The position numbers were made by a program, and so were the translations under genes. From NCBI RefSeq assembly GCF_024323335.1, contig NC_066582.1, positions 95,945,444-96,009,443 of the forward strand: 64,000 bases of DNA. The letters are read 5' to 3'. Position 1 is the first letter of the stretch, and each line of letters begins with the position of its first letter. Origin of the DNA: Lathyrus oleraceus (lineage: Eukaryota; Streptophyta; Magnoliopsida; Fabales; Fabaceae). Positions 43,939-56,150 of this stretch are shown one piece after another. Below the pieces are notes generated by a model. It was given only the letters and a program-made list of their open reading frames with translations, was not told the origin of the DNA and searched no databases.

Positions 43939-45348
43939 TGTAGGTGTTTAATTGACTGCATTATATGGTAAAACACTAGATGGTTACTAATGTCTTGACT
44001 GATGTCATGACATGTATGTGTGACTACAGTGTAGTTACTGCAGGACTAGCTAACACAGGATTTATTGAATGTCAAACTGGATGCTGTGACATTCATACCT
44101 GTCAACAGATACTAAGGAATAGAACAGCAGGTGTTCTGTTAGAACTTACTATCTATTTCCAGTCTGGTTATCAAGGAAAGACCAGACCTGGCATAAGGCC
44201 TACTGACTGAATGTCAAACTGGATGTTATGACATTCATCATTGACAGCAGCTGCTGAAGATTAGACAGAGTGGTGTTCTGCTATACTTCAGCATGTAACT
44301 TTGTTTGTTCTTCAAAAGAATAACAGAACTAACTTAAGGCCAATTGTGTAAATGTTAAGTTGGACACTTTGACATTTATTAATGTAAGCTTTCACTGTAG
44401 TATGGTCATTTTGATCATGTACAGGTCAGCAAAATTGTACAGTCTATTTTCTGGAAAAACAGACTCAACATATGGACCTTGATGTCAAGCTGAATGTCGT
44501 GACATTCATGCCTGACAGCATATGCTATATTGTAGGTTGTTCAGTTTTCTGTTTCAGCTTTTTCTCAGGCTATTCTTCAGGAAGTCAACAGCTTAGAGAA
44601 AAACCAGGAAATCAACAACCAATCTACATTCAATGAACCTAACAAATAGCCTATTTGTTAGTAACCTAAATGTTGAATTTATGGGAACTTGTGTGACCTT
44701 AAATTCAGGAGAATACAGGTGCAAAAGCCCAGGATACTGCAATATAAAAGGAAGGCGTTCCTTCATTCAGTTTCAGGGATTTTGAGGCGTGAAGATTTTG
44801 TGTGTCCATCATACTTCACTGCTGTATTTTTGTGAGTCTTGTATTAGACGTATCTTGTAAGCCAAGTCATTATCAAGTAGATGATAGCTTTGGCATAGGG
44901 TGTTCATTGAGTTGTAAGTGTTGTGTCACTCAAAGCTTTTAAGCGTGAGTGCTGTGTATCTTGATTAAAGCTGTGAAGCACAATCAAGAGTTGTTTGAAG
45001 TGTGACTTCAACTTGTCTTTAATATTGTTTAAAGATAGTAATCACTGAGGTGATTGAGGGGGAGTGAGTAGGAACTCTGATCTTAGGTTAAAATTGAAAT
45101 TGCATTGGGTAGGGATTAAGTGATAAGTTGTAAACGGGTGAGTTTAGCTTTGAATTGATACTACTAATAGTGGATTTCCTCCCTGGCTTGGTAGCCCCCA
45201 GACGTAGGTCATGTTGGACTGAACTGGGTGAACAATTACTTGTGTTATTTACTGCACTTACTGTTAAGTTCTGCATAATCCCTGTCTGTGCAGAATTGGA
45301 TGTCATAACAACCAGTGTGACATCCAAAGTCTGATAACTAGAATTTCA
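43939..45348 (+). repeat. 3' LTR of SIRE-like Copia
   Basis: It is the same length as the 5' LTR (1410 bp). Differences by eye are all in the first ~350 bases, and the rest looks identical. Confidence 0.95.
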
Positions 45349-47085
45349 GTTTGCTTCTCATGATTGAGTTGTGTTTTCAGGACAAAAGGCAAATGGAATG
45401 GAGGAATTAATGCACTTGGCTTAAGTTGCTCATTTGAATGATGTTGATTAACATTAATTTTGTTTTGTAGGTGGTTTATAATTCATTTGTGTTGAGCATT
45501 GGATTATGCTTTGCTTGATGCATTGCTTGTGTACAGTTAACTGTGTGACTTTTAACTTGTCTGTTTAACTGTTTGAGCTGAGTACTGACTATGCTAGATT
45601 GATTTCAGGTACCTTAGTTTCTATAGTTCTTTGTGAACTCGCTTTGTGCTGCTGCTTGGTTGTGTAAACCAATTGAGGTAGAATCACTAACTCCATGTAG
45701 TCTGGAAGACCTGGCCTGTTACTTGGCCAGGCACCTGTCTGAAGTCCTCCTTAAGAGGCGATGTTTGTGCTTGTTTATTTTTGTCCCCAAGCAGGAAAAG
45801 ACCTTTGTTAAGGCAATTGGCAGACACAAGAGGTGTGTAATCCACCTCCTGCTAATCTGTTGAGTCGTCCCTTGGCTCACATTACATGTTGATGCCTTGT
45901 GGATCCTAACCCAAGATCCATGTACAGTTGTACAGTTGAGTCAGTGTCATAAGTGTAGAAGGGTTCCCACTTTCTGGACCCACACTTCATTGTCTGAAGC
46001 TCTCCCAGGCCAGGGATAAGAGCTGTGAAGTCTAATCTTCACTCACCTTTCATCAGCTTCACCTTGACTCTCAATGTCAAGGTTAAGAGCTAACATCACC
46101 CTGATACAGTTGACTTGCTTTGGCAGTCTAACCCTTGTTTGAGCCACCTCTGTTTGGATATAGTGTGTGCTATTTGTGATTATTTGCTTTGATTGCTTTG
46201 CCTGTTTAGGATTAGCTTGCTTCCTGTGCAAGTTAGGATAGAAACCATAACATAGGGCAATGATGCATGATAACATCTAGGATCGAGTCCAGCTCCCTAG
46301 TAGTGTGTCTCCCTTTGTATCTGGTTAGAATTTCTTTCCCGTTCAGGGGAACTACATCGCCCTGATCCTCATACCAGATGAGGTACGTAGGCAGGAGACC
46401 GTGCGAGGTCTCTCTGGGCACTTTTTTTCTTTTTTGTGTGTGTTTTGCTTGACAGTTGCTAGGCTCGAGTTCCCGACTCCTTAGTAGCTTGTTGCTTGTT
46501 TCTTCTTGTGTGTGTAGGAGACGGATGTAAGCCCAGCGATTGGCATTCCGTATCCTATTGTTGTGTGCTTGGAGTCCGGTATAAGTCCATCAAGTGGCAT
46601 CTGGTTTCCAGTGTGGGTTTGTTTGGTTCGGAAGCTGATGTAAGTCCAGCGATTGGCGTTCGGGTTCCATGTTTGCCTTTTTGCGTGTGTTTGTTTCGGC
46701 GTGCGTGAGCCGAACTACGGCAGCTCTGATTCTCGTTCCAGACGAGATACGTAGGCATAGGATGCAATATCCTAGCGAGCCCTCTCCCCTCTTCCCCCAC
46801 CTGTGTTGTTTTCAGTGTGTGTGTGTGTGTGTGTGATGTTTTGTTTTAGCAACCTTAACCTATCTTTTGAGCGTGGATCCCGTCGAGTACGACGGATGCG
46901 TAGGGGTGCTAATACCTTCCCTTCGCATAACCGACTCCCGATCCCATTCTCTTTGGTCGCGAGACCATGCTTTTCCCCAGGTTTACTTCGAGCGTTTCCT
47001 TTCCCTCTTTTGGGATAAATAACGCACGGTGGCGGCTCTGTGTTGTTTTGTTTTAGCCCGCCGGTTGTTTTTCGCGGATGCGACA

Positions 47086-48034
47086 ATTAGGTCAAACCCT
47101 TGAAGCATGAAACAATAAAATTGCAAACTTTCTTGTCAAAATGGGACTCACCAAATGCACATCAAAACATTGAGTATATGTATAAAGTTTAGATGAGCAG
47201 GATCAGATTATTCTATGTCTCTATGTAGATGATCTATTGGTTGATGATCATATGAAAATAAACTGACAAGATTCAAGGCTAGCATGATGCATGAGTTTGA
47301 AATGTCAAACATAGGAAACCTGTCATATTTCTTGTGATTGGAATTTGGGGAAACAAGAAGCAAAGTTTTCTTACACCACAAGTAAAATGCAAAAGACATT
47401 CTAAAGAGATTCAAGATGAGAAATTGTAATCATGTAATAACTCATATGGATACATGTTTGAAGTTGATTGATGATACAAATGATTAACTTGTAGATGCAA
47501 TTATATACAAGCAAATCATTGGCTCATTGGGATGTCTATTTAATATAAGGCCAAACATTTTTTAGAGTGTTGGTTGGGTAGGTAGGTTCATGAAAAATCC
47601 TAGAACATGTTACCTACTAGATGCTAAAAGGCTACTAAGGTATATTAAATGAACAACAACTCATGGTAAGCTTATGCCAATCTAGAAGAATACCAACAAG
47701 AAAGAAATAACATATGGTTATATTGATTCAAATTGGGGAGAAGATTAAGATGATAGGAAAATTACCGAGGGTATATTTTCATGATTGGAGTAACTCCAAT
47801 CTTATGGAGCTAAAATAGCTTGGAATAATAGCTCTGTTATCCTGTTAAGCTGAATATGTAACAACCACATATGCATTTTTTCAAACATTTTGGATGAAAA
47901 TGCTATTGGAAGAATTGAAGATTACTAAAGCATTGAAGATCAAGCTACATGTTGATAAAAAATCGACAATTCATTTAGCTAATCATCCAACGAGTCATGA
48001 TAGAAGCAAACATATTGGTCAATATCACACATTT
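47086..48034 (+). pseudogene. Old Copia RT and RNase H, right part
   Basis: It continues the gene cut at 15673. Across ATTAG the RT segment reads on into a TLEA.NNKIANFLVKMG-like stretch, then ILCLYVDDLLV-like (about 47208-47240), FEMSNIGNLSYFL, RNase H connection and finally SHDRSKHIGQYH near 48000-48030. Many stops and frameshifts are present. The gene ends where the Ty3 remnant begins at 48035. Confidence 0.8.
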
Positions 48035-48079
48035 TGTACTTGCTAAAAGTATAATAAGTGACAAACCCTTACTGACGTT

Positions 48080-48217
48080 GTTAGATGTGTAGGAAATTAT
48101 CCTTAAAAGTTTATTCTGGCGGCGTAAGTCATCCATGACAACTGGCATTTCTACCATGGCATTCTCCTTGCCGCCAGACTCACTGGTGGTAAGAGTTTCT
48201 ACCTCCTTATTCACCAT
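48080..48217 (-). pseudogene. Start of a Ty3 gag-like ORF
   Basis: The minus-strand frame starts MVNKEVETLTTSESGGKEN and runs through VMDDLRRQNKLLR, a typical beginning for plant Ty3 Gag. The gag sense ends at the deletion junction near 48080, beyond which the frame only reads LTR sequence. Confidence 0.55.
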
Positions 48218-48292
48218 GATGGCAGAGGAATTGAATACGAGAGTAGCAATCTAGCCTAATGTTGTAATGATGGCCCAAGTTAGTTTTACCGG

Positions 48293-48313
48293 GGTCCCAC
48301 GGTGGATGCCAAT
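48293..48313 (-). promoter_or_regulatory. Primer binding site of Ty3 remnant
   Basis: On the minus strand TTGGCATCCACCGTGGGACC follows the LTR end directly. It is close to the TTGGCGCCCACCGTGGGGCC form found after many plant Ty3 LTRs. Confidence 0.65.
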
Positions 48314-48824
48314 TGTACTTGCTAAAAGTACAATACGTGACAACCCTTTGCTGTGTTGGGTTCTTAGAGGTTTTTAAGATTGATATGGTGATAGAGCAAG
48401 CTCAAACAATGATTGTGAGAAGCCTTGTATGTAGTGTTTTTGCGTAATGAATTGGAACATTTCTCCACCTTAGGATAGAGGTATTTATAAGAACCTCGTG
48501 GGCCTCAGTCTCAAATCCTAAGAAGAAATGTTCCACACTTTCCATTCTCATAAGCATGGAAAAGGGTAGTTAGTCCAATGTTTCTTTGGGGAACGTGACT
48601 ACATTCATTTGACTCCCTTTCATATACCGTTATAAGTTAGGACGCGTCACCTCGACGTTTTCAAACAAAGGCAAGCAATCTGAAAAATGGACGACCTAGT
48701 CAAATAACATGCGCTCATTCCAATAAATGAGCGGCTAGGAAACTGGTATGGACGACATGCTGCATCATCTTTCTTAGTGAACCTTCTGCGCCTCTTACGG
48801 GTCCTTTACAAATCTATCAATACA
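48314..48824 (-). repeat. LTR of Ty3 remnant
   Basis: About 511 bp, minus orientation, starting TGTATTGATAG and ending AGCAAGTACA. A TATA-like CTTATAAATACC is present at about 48480-48495. The last ~45 bases are repeated at 48035-48079. Confidence 0.65.
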
Positions 48825-48829
48825 CATTT

Positions 48830-49610
<781 letters not shown>

Positions 49611-51070
49611 TAGAGTATAACAAAATTTCTATTAAGTGTGTTGGAAAAAAAGGTAAAAAGGAATTTAATTTGAAAACTTTTCCATTTTAACCAACACATA
49701 ATTAGTTAAAGACAAATATATTAATGTTCTGATTTAATAAATCAAACCCCGCGCCGTATATCTATTATTCTTCATACTGATAGTAATATTATTTTTCTTA
49801 TGATATCCATAGATTTAATTCTATAAAAAAATGCATTCCAAACCCTTTATTCATTGAAAATTTATTTCTTTATTAACTAAATTAACATAATTATTTATAC
49901 ATTCCCCCAAATTTAAATAAAATTAATTTCTTTCATCAAGTTATTAATTTCTTTCATCAATTTATTAATTTCTTTAATTTTTTAATTATTTGATCTTAAT
50001 CCAATTAATAAATAATTTTTAATTGATCATAAAATATTAGAGGTCATGAAAAAAATAGAGTAAAAATTTAATTTGAATGATGTACCAACAAGATTCACAT
50101 TGTCACACAAAAGGTGACAAAAATCCTAATATTTTTGTAATATACCCACTAATATCGTCTCTTCTCAAATAGATGAAATTTTTATGTATAGGTAGAAGTA
50201 CACAATTCTTAAGTTATATCCAACTAAAAACAATTCAATTTACTTTAACTAAAATTTAAAAACATTTTAAAAATATTACATTTCACACCTTAACGCTTAT
50301 TAAACTTTATTATTGTTTAGACCACATTTTTTAGTATTATATTTTTATTTATTCTTATTAGAAATTTGCCTTCATACCTTAACAAAGAAAAATGAATTTG
50401 CCTATTCGTTTTAAATTTATTTATTTAATAATTAAATTATTTATCATTAATTACTATCATAATTAACATTTTAAGTAAGATTCTTATGTTAATTTGTTAT
50501 ATTTTGCATATTCAATTATATTATTATTTTAAAGATATCCTGGATTTAATTATATAAAAAAATGCATTCAAACCACTTATTCATTAATCTATTAATTAAA
50601 TTAAATACTATTATTTTATACATTTCACCCTATTCTAAATAAAATTTTAAAAATAGATTATGGTTTACACTTTAACTATTATACATTTTTAATAAAATAA
50701 TATATCTTACCCGTTTTAGTAATCAATTTATAGATTTTTGCACGATTTATTCATTGAAATTTATCTTACCCGTTTTAGTAATCAATTTATAGATTTTTTT
50801 GTAAGATTTATTCATCCAAATTTTTTTGTTTACTAAATAAATTATTTATTATTAATACAACATAATAGACATTTAAGTAAGTATTATGATTGAGAATTTA
50901 TTCCTATAAAAAGGAATTCAAATCTCTTTATTAATTGAAAATTTATTTATTCACTAATTAAATTACTCATTAATATTTATAACATAATTGTGATTTAAAT
51001 GTATTATTATTTATAAATGTAATTTAATATACATATAAAATAATTTTATAAATTAATGTAATTTAAATAT
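49611..51070. repeat. AT-rich DNA with three diverged repeat copies
   Basis: A ~140-base segment (TTTAATT.TATAAAAAAATGC, then TTTATTCATTGAAAATTTAT) occurs at about 49790-49930, 50530-50670 and, more diverged, 50890-50990. Between them ATCTTACCCGTTTTAGTAATC with its following bases is duplicated at about 50704 and 50760. No gene or transposon end was recognised. Confidence 0.6.
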
Positions 51071-52127
51071 TTTTACTTGGTTGAGGCTGGATCTAGGGGA
51101 CTTAGTAGAGACACTATGGTTAGATCCCCTTCCATTAGTGTTTTGTTTCGTGAATTAAATAGGCTTCTTTATAATGTGATTGTACATACAGCCTTGTTGG
51201 CATCAGCCTATACTTCACAATAGAACAAACAGCTTTTATAATTTTATATTTCATCTCAACATATTAACTAAAACTACACTTATAGTTTATGCTATGGTAA
51301 ATCACTAAGATATTTATTGACTAAAATTATTAACTGTGTCAGACAATTTGTGTTTTTCCATCTCTCTAATATGATAAATCAATTAATTTATATTTATTAA
51401 AATTATTAAATATATCAGATCATCAGTGTTGTACATTAATGTCTTTTTCTGTATCTGTGTTGTACTTCTGTAAATTAGAGGAATAATTTACTTGCTCTAC
51501 CTAAAGTATGGTTGATATGAAACATTATATGAAAATACCTTAAAATAGAAGAACATTATCAATGGATTCTTGAGAATGTTTGGAGGAAAGATCTCTAAAA
51601 GATATGAAGGCCTCAATAGCTTCTTCACAACATAAATCTTAAGTCTAATGGTTATTATTCAGTATTAAACCTTAAAGCTAGCTTAAAAATACTTCAAACT
51701 TTGATCATGTAATGAAAAAAATTAGAAAAGTTGGAAATGTCTCCTTAAACATAAAGTCAATAATTAAAAATAAAGTGAAGAATACAAATAATCACTAAAA
51801 TACAACATAGAATTATGAGAAAATGGTGCAATTTTCAGAAACAAAATCATGCGGATAAAAATCAAAAGTGAAAATTTCGAAAGGGTATAAAAATCAATAT
51901 TGCAATTTTCATCCGATTAATCAAATGCAGAATTGCTATTTTTGAATATCCTTATGGTATAACTTTGAAAAAAGACGTTAGGATATTAACAACAAAATTT
52001 ATAACTACCTTCAATTCATTTATTAACCGTGTGGATATGTCATGGTTGTATGTGTGGTGTCCGTGTTTCTTGATAGTATTCTTCTTCTCTCCATTTCTAA
52101 CTAGCTGTTTTTTTGGGATTTAAATAG
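51071..52127. other. Unassigned sequence upstream of LEUNIG-like pseudogene
   Basis: No confident coding frame. It could be upstream or intron sequence of the LEUNIG-like gene. A less AT-rich patch at about 51075-51235 is the only part that looks possibly exonic, but I cannot name a product. Confidence 0.35.
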
Positions 52128-52215
52128 GTTAGATGCTAATATCTACTATTACCTCATGAAGAATCAATTATATGAAACTACAAGAAATTTTAATGATGAA
52201 GCCAAAATATTGGTA
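52128..52215 (+). pseudogene. LEUNIG-like exon: degenerate LisH
   Basis: After an AATAG acceptor-like end the frame reads LDANIYYYLMKNQLYETTRN then FNDEAKI. This matches the spacing and hydrophobic pattern of the LisH motif of LEUNIG proteins (LD.YI.DYL.K..L..TA..F..E.K.). Several conserved residues are lost. LisH mediates dimerisation and partner binding. This is the weakest of the exon calls. Confidence 0.5.
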
Positions 52216-52324
52216 ACATACTAGTAATATGATCATGTTTAGGGGAAATAAATTCAGTATATGTAAAATGAATTGCTCTTCTAGTTCGTTGAATTTGAGT
52301 TTCAATCTTGACTATATGCTCCAG

Positions 52325-52506
52325 CTAGGTTTGCTCAGCAGCAATATGAGGCTCAAAGTCAAGTTATTAATGACAATTCGCTATGTCCCATAAACAATGG
52401 TCCTTTAGTGAGGCAGAACCTGGTAACTTCTAATGCAACAAAATGAAATAGGGACATGTTGAAGTCTCCCCTCCATGGAAATGCTTTAGATGCCATGAGA
52501 ATTAAG
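52325..52506 (+). pseudogene. LEUNIG-like exon: Gln-containing region
   Basis: It is bounded by CTCCAG and GTAATA. It reads ARFAQQQYEAQSQVINDN, then NNGPLVRQNLVTSNATK, a stop at 52444-52446, and DMLKSPLHGNALDAMRIK. The PLVRQN...ATK segment followed by a KSPL..ALDAM segment matches the order in LEUNIG (PLMRQN..ATK..., then LDDAAMK). Confidence 0.65.
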
Positions 52507-52607
52507 GTAATACATCTGTTCGAAGATTCTAATATAAGTCCGGTTGTTTTTATAGGATTAGCATCACAACATTATATTGTTTATACTTTACACTATTTAA
52601 TATACAG

Positions 52608-52666
52608 AAAATAAAAACTAATGACACTGGTCAGCTTCCGATACAACATTGTGCTTTGTTTAACGT
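52608..52666 (+). pseudogene. LEUNIG-like exon split by Copia B, left part
   Basis: After TATACAG the frame reads NDTGQLPIQHCALFN and stops at the Copia B insertion. It continues at 57411 as AIAAMSGRRTSRCQ. Together these resemble the SGQ..QVLHG..G.MS.QVQ.R.QQ segment of LEUNIG, so the Copia landed within an exon. Confidence 0.55.
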
Positions 52667-52981
52667 TGTTGGTGGTATTCTAGAGGTGGTATATGATAAA
52701 TTATATTGTTGTTGCAAAATTTAGAGTAAGAAAATATATATATTTTTGAATACTCTTATATTATTGAATCCACCACGCACCCACTTTTATATAGACTTAA
52801 AGGAAACTGACATAGAAGACAATAAATTGGTAATCAAGATGAGGACTCTTTGGTTCTCTCAATCTTAATGATACAACTCTACCATAAATCTCAATAAAGA
52901 CAATTATTATAATGTGATGGTTACAATTCTCTCATAATACATACTAAAGATAGTGGTGATTACAACACATTAATTTTAACA
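52667..52981 (-). repeat. 3' LTR of Copia B
   Basis: It matches 57099-57410. Outer ends are TGTTGG (left) and TTTTAACA (right). On the minus strand it follows the polypurine tract. Confidence 0.93.
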
Positions 52982-53416
52982 CTCCCCCTTAATGTGTTGC
53001 TCTTTAACTCCCATTGCTTCTCTAAGTTGTTGAAAATTTCCTCTAGGTAGTGATTTAGTAAAAATGTCTGCAAGCTGCTCTTGTGAACTGCAGAAAGCTA
53101 ACTGCACATCTTCTTCTTCAATCACACTTCGAATGAAGTGATGTTTTATGTTAATGTGTCTGGTCCGACTATGAAAAATAGGATTCTTTGTCATGACAAT
53201 AGCTGATTTATTGTCACAATGAAGCTGTAGACTTCCCTCTTGTTTCTCTCCGATATCTTCTAATATTCTTCTCAACCAAAGTGATTGTTGTGTAGCCAAA
53301 CCAGCTGCTAAATACTCAGTTTCAGCTGAAGATTGTGTCATAGTATCTTGCTTCTTTGAGCACCAAGAGATCACACCTGAACCAAGGTTGAATACATAAC
53401 CTGAAGTGCTCTTCAT
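52976..53416 (-). pseudogene. Copia B RNase H
   Basis: It reads MKSTSGYVFNLGSGVISWCS, the AETEYLAAGLATQQSLWLRR segment, LHCDNKSAI and HSRTRHINIKHHFIRS, and ends with LADIFTKSLPRGNFQQLREA. This is the C-terminal part of a Copia RNase H. It is cut from RT by a TGA at 53435-53437 where Trp is expected (DSD.AGS), in the same phase. Confidence 0.9.
52982..52996 (-). promoter_or_regulatory. Polypurine tract of Copia B
   Basis: On the minus strand ACATTAAGGGGGAG abuts the 3' LTR. Confidence 0.85.
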
Positions 53417-53434
53417 ATCATCAACACTTCCGGC

Positions 53435-54382
53435 TCAATCACTATCATAATAGTCTTTAGCTTCAAGTTTAGAATTCTTCTCGAATTTGATTCCATGCTC
53501 CATGGTTCGCATGACATACCTTAGAACTCTTTTTGCTGCCCCGAGATGTAAATGACTTGGTTTACTCATGAATTTTGAGAGTAAACTAGAAGCAAACATT
53601 AAATCGGGCCTTGAAGTTGTAAGATAAAACAAACTTCCAACCAAACTTCTATACATGCTTGCATCTACTAATCTTCCACCATCTTCCTTCTTTAATTTTT
53701 CATTCACCACTAAAGGAATATCAATAAGTTTGCAGCCATACATGCCAAACTTTTTCAAAATATTTTCGGCATATCTCTTTTGACAAATAAAAACTCCATA
53801 TTCATCTTGGTAAACCTCAATACCAAGAAAATGATGCAACAAGCCAAGATCACTCATCTCATATTTTTTCATCATTTCTATTTTAAAATTTTCAATCATT
53901 TTCTTGTTGTTACCCGTATACACCAAATCATCAACATAAAGGGCAACAAGAAAGATATCATCTTTACCTTGATGCTTCACATACAAGATAGGCTCACTTT
54001 GACTTCTTTGAAATTCTTGCTGAATGAAGTAGTTGTCAATTTCACTATACCACGCTCTAGGGGCTTGTTTCAACCCATAGAGAACTTTCTTCAACTTGTA
54101 AACTTTTTCCTCCTGGCCTTTAGTCACAAAGCCTTGAGGTTGCTGCACATACACCTCTTCTTTTAATTCTCCATTCAAGAAAGCTAACTTCACATCAAGT
54201 TGGTACAAATTCCAACCTTTTTGAGATGCTAACGCAATGATTGTTCTCACGGTGTCCAAACGTGCAACCGGAGCAAAAGTCTCACTATAGTCAATTCCAG
54301 GTTGTTGTGCATAGCCTTTGACTACTAACCTAGCATTGACTCTTTGGATTGAACCATCTGGATTATGTTTCAATTTGTACAT
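53435..54382 (-). pseudogene. Copia B reverse transcriptase
   Basis: 315 codons. They include ARLVVKGYAQQPGIDYSETF, YQLDVKLAFLNGELKEEVYV, LKKVLYGLKQAPRAWYSEID, catalytic YVDDLVYTG, MSDLGLLHHFLGIEVYQDEY and RPDLMFASSLLSKFMSKPSH. The RT core looks complete. The N-terminal linker (54383-54480) has stops. It makes cDNA from element RNA in a live copy. Confidence 0.92.
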
Positions 54383-54480
54383 CCACTTTACTGCAATAGC
54401 TTATTTGTCATTTGGTTTTTCAACTAGCTGCCATGTTGTGTTCTTTTCAATTGCATTTATTTCTTCTTGCATCGCATTCC

Positions 54481-55221
54481 TCAAACATCTTCTTTGATTG
54501 CTTCATCAAAATTTTCTGGTTCCATAACACAATAGTTGCATCTTGCATAAATATCACTCAAGTCCTTCAATTTTATTGGAGTTGAGCTGGGAGATGATGA
54601 ACTTGAAATTGGTAAACTTGGAGAGGATGAAGAATTTGGTGTACATGGGGCTGGTTGCTCATTTTCAGTTGCTGGATTTTGTTGTAATAAAATTGCAGGG
54701 ACTGTTTTGTCCTTCATTTTGTCTTCTTCCCAATTCCAAGAAGCCTTCTCATTAAATACAACATCCCGACTAATGATCACCTTGTTTGTCTTCAAATTGT
54801 AAAGTCTATAGCCCTTTGACATGGAACCATAGCCAATAAAGACACATCTTTCAATTGTTTCTTCCAACTTTGTCCTCTTTTGTTTAGGATTTTGAGCATA
54901 GCAAACACACCCAAAAACTTTAAGGTGGTTAACTGAATGTATTCTTCCACTCCAAGCTTCAAATGGAGTCTTATTCCATACAGCCTTTGTTGGAGATCTA
55001 TTCAGCAAATACACATAAGTATTAACAACCTCATGCCAAAAGGTTTTAGGCAAATCTTTCTCAAGTAGCATAGACTTTGCCATCTCCATCACGGTTTGGT
55101 TCTTTCTTTCAGATACACCGTTTTGCTGAGGTGTATAGCCAACAGTGAGTTGTCTTTCAACACCTTCATCTTCACAAAATTTGTGAAATTCATTCGAGGT
55201 GTACTCCTTCCCCCCTGTCAC
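54481..55221 (-). pseudogene. Copia B integrase C-terminal half
   Basis: 246 codons. GKEYTSNEFHKFCEDEGV carries the second catalytic Asp region, and QQNGVSERKNQTVMEMAKSM the catalytic Glu. FEAWSGRIHSVNHLKVFGCV and a Ser/Pro-rich tail follow. It is separated from the N-terminal half by a frameshift at a run of six C/G bases near 55205-55215, a likely slippage site. Confidence 0.9.
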
Positions 55222-56150
55222 TTCTCAACATTTTTATAAACCTACGACTTTGTTTCTCAACAAAAGCTTTAAACTTCTTAAAAATTACAAAAACATCAGA
55301 TTTTTGTCTCATAAAATATACCCATGTCATGCAGGTAAAATCATCAATAAACAAGATAAAATACTTGTTTTTTCCATGAGACAAAATATTCATAGGACCA
55401 CACACATCTATGTGTACAAGTTCCAACCCTTGTTTGGCTCTCCATACTCCTTCCTTTAGAAATGGTTGGCGGTGGTGTTTGCCGAGCATACATCCTTCAC
55501 ACACACCATATTTTTCTTTAATTATTGGCAGCCCATACACCATCTTCTTTTGATAAAGCAACTTGAGACTATTGTAGTTCAAGTGCCCAAGTCTCTTGTG
55601 CCATAAACAAGAGTCATTTTCTTCTCTAGCCATCATGCTGAATTTTTTTTCATAATTAAGAGAAAGTGGAAAGCTTCTATTACTGATCATTTTTACAACA
55701 ACAACATTTCTTCTCTTTGAATCAAAAATTCTGCACTCACGATTCTCAAAATTTAGAGAATAGCCATGCTCCAAAAGCTGTCCAATGCTTAGCAAGTTCT
55801 CATCCAACTCTGTCACATAAAGAGTGTCATGAATGACTTTGCTTCCTTGCTTTGTTGTAACTCCAATGCTACCTTTTCCTTTTACTTCAACATGTTCTCC
55901 ATTTACCAATTTAACTTTTGATCCAAATGAAGAATCAATGTTTATAAAAGCTTCTTTCTTTCCGGTCATATGGTTGCTACAACCGCTATCCAAATACCAC
56001 ACATTTTTATCTTCTTGAAATGCTTTTTGACAAGCAAAGAACAAATTACCTTCATCATTTTCTCCTTCTGCAAATGAAGCATGTTGTTGATTGACAAAAC
56101 GAAAAATCCTTTTAAATATGCCCGAATCTCTTACAATTGTGACATTGTGG
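55190..56150 (-). pseudogene. Copia B protease and integrase N-terminal half
   Basis: In frame after the gag zinc knuckle, the protease is WYLDSGCSNHMTGKKEAF. The pre-integrase zinc region is HKRLGHLNYNSLKLL...CEGCMLGKHH. The first catalytic Asp is in VHIDVCGPMN, with DDFTCMTWVYFMRQKSDVF. The frame ends in a shifted RSDRGEG at the C run near 55210. Confidence 0.9.

Larger units (their letters stand above)
37111..45348 (+). mobile_element. Young SIRE/Sirevirus-like Copia element
   Basis: Two 1410-bp LTRs (37111-38520, 43939-45348) differ by about five substitutions by eye (about 0.4%). The perfect TSD is GTTTG (37106-37110, 45349-45353). PBS, gag, protease, integrase, RT and RNase H lie in one reading phase with two stop codons. 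Two zinc knuckles, the LHMDLMGPMQVES integrase style and two separate polypurine tracts match Sireviruses (SIRE1/Maximus type). No env-like ORF follows RNase H. It is the most recent insertion in the window, probably well under 0.5 million years if usual plant rates apply. Confidence 0.95.
15674..47085 (+). mobile_element. Ogre-type Ty3/Gypsy (Tat lineage) element
   Basis: LTRs of 4919 bp (15674-20592) and 4921 bp (33922-47085 after removing the nested element and one TSD copy) begin TGTAACACC and end GCGACA. TSD ATTAG is perfect at 15669-15673 and 47086-47090. The order is PBS, extra ORF1, gag-protease, possible intron, RT/RNase H/second RNase H/integrase, a repeat-rich 3' region, and a purine tract. 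The very long LTRs, ORF1 upstream of gag, the Arg-tRNA-like PBS and the second RNase H are the known hallmarks of Ogre elements in legumes. LTR divergence by eye is about 1.5-2%. Pol is open, while ORF1 and gag have three in-frame stops. Confidence 0.93.
33922..47085 (+). repeat. 3' LTR of Ogre element, split by SIRE-like Copia
   Basis: The LTR pieces are 33922-37110 and 45354-47085. Removing 37111-45348 and one GTTTG restores 4921 bp, colinear with the 5' LTR. Differences from the 5' LTR are scattered substitutions, about 40 in the first 2.6 kb by eye. Confidence 0.93.
48035..48824 (-). mobile_element. Internally deleted Ty3/Gypsy remnant
   Basis: On the minus strand it has a 5' LTR (48824-48314), a PBS-like site and a gag start, then a jump into the last ~45 bases of another LTR copy (48035-48079). 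Everything else, including pol, is deleted. LTR ends are TGTA and TACA. CATTT flanks both sides (48030-48034, 48825-48829) and may be the target duplication, but the sequence to the right does not obviously continue the old Copia gene. Confidence 0.65.

Noticed and set aside
51075..51235. Possible host exon
   Set aside because: Less AT-rich and partly open, but no frame gives a recognisable protein and no splice sites stand out.
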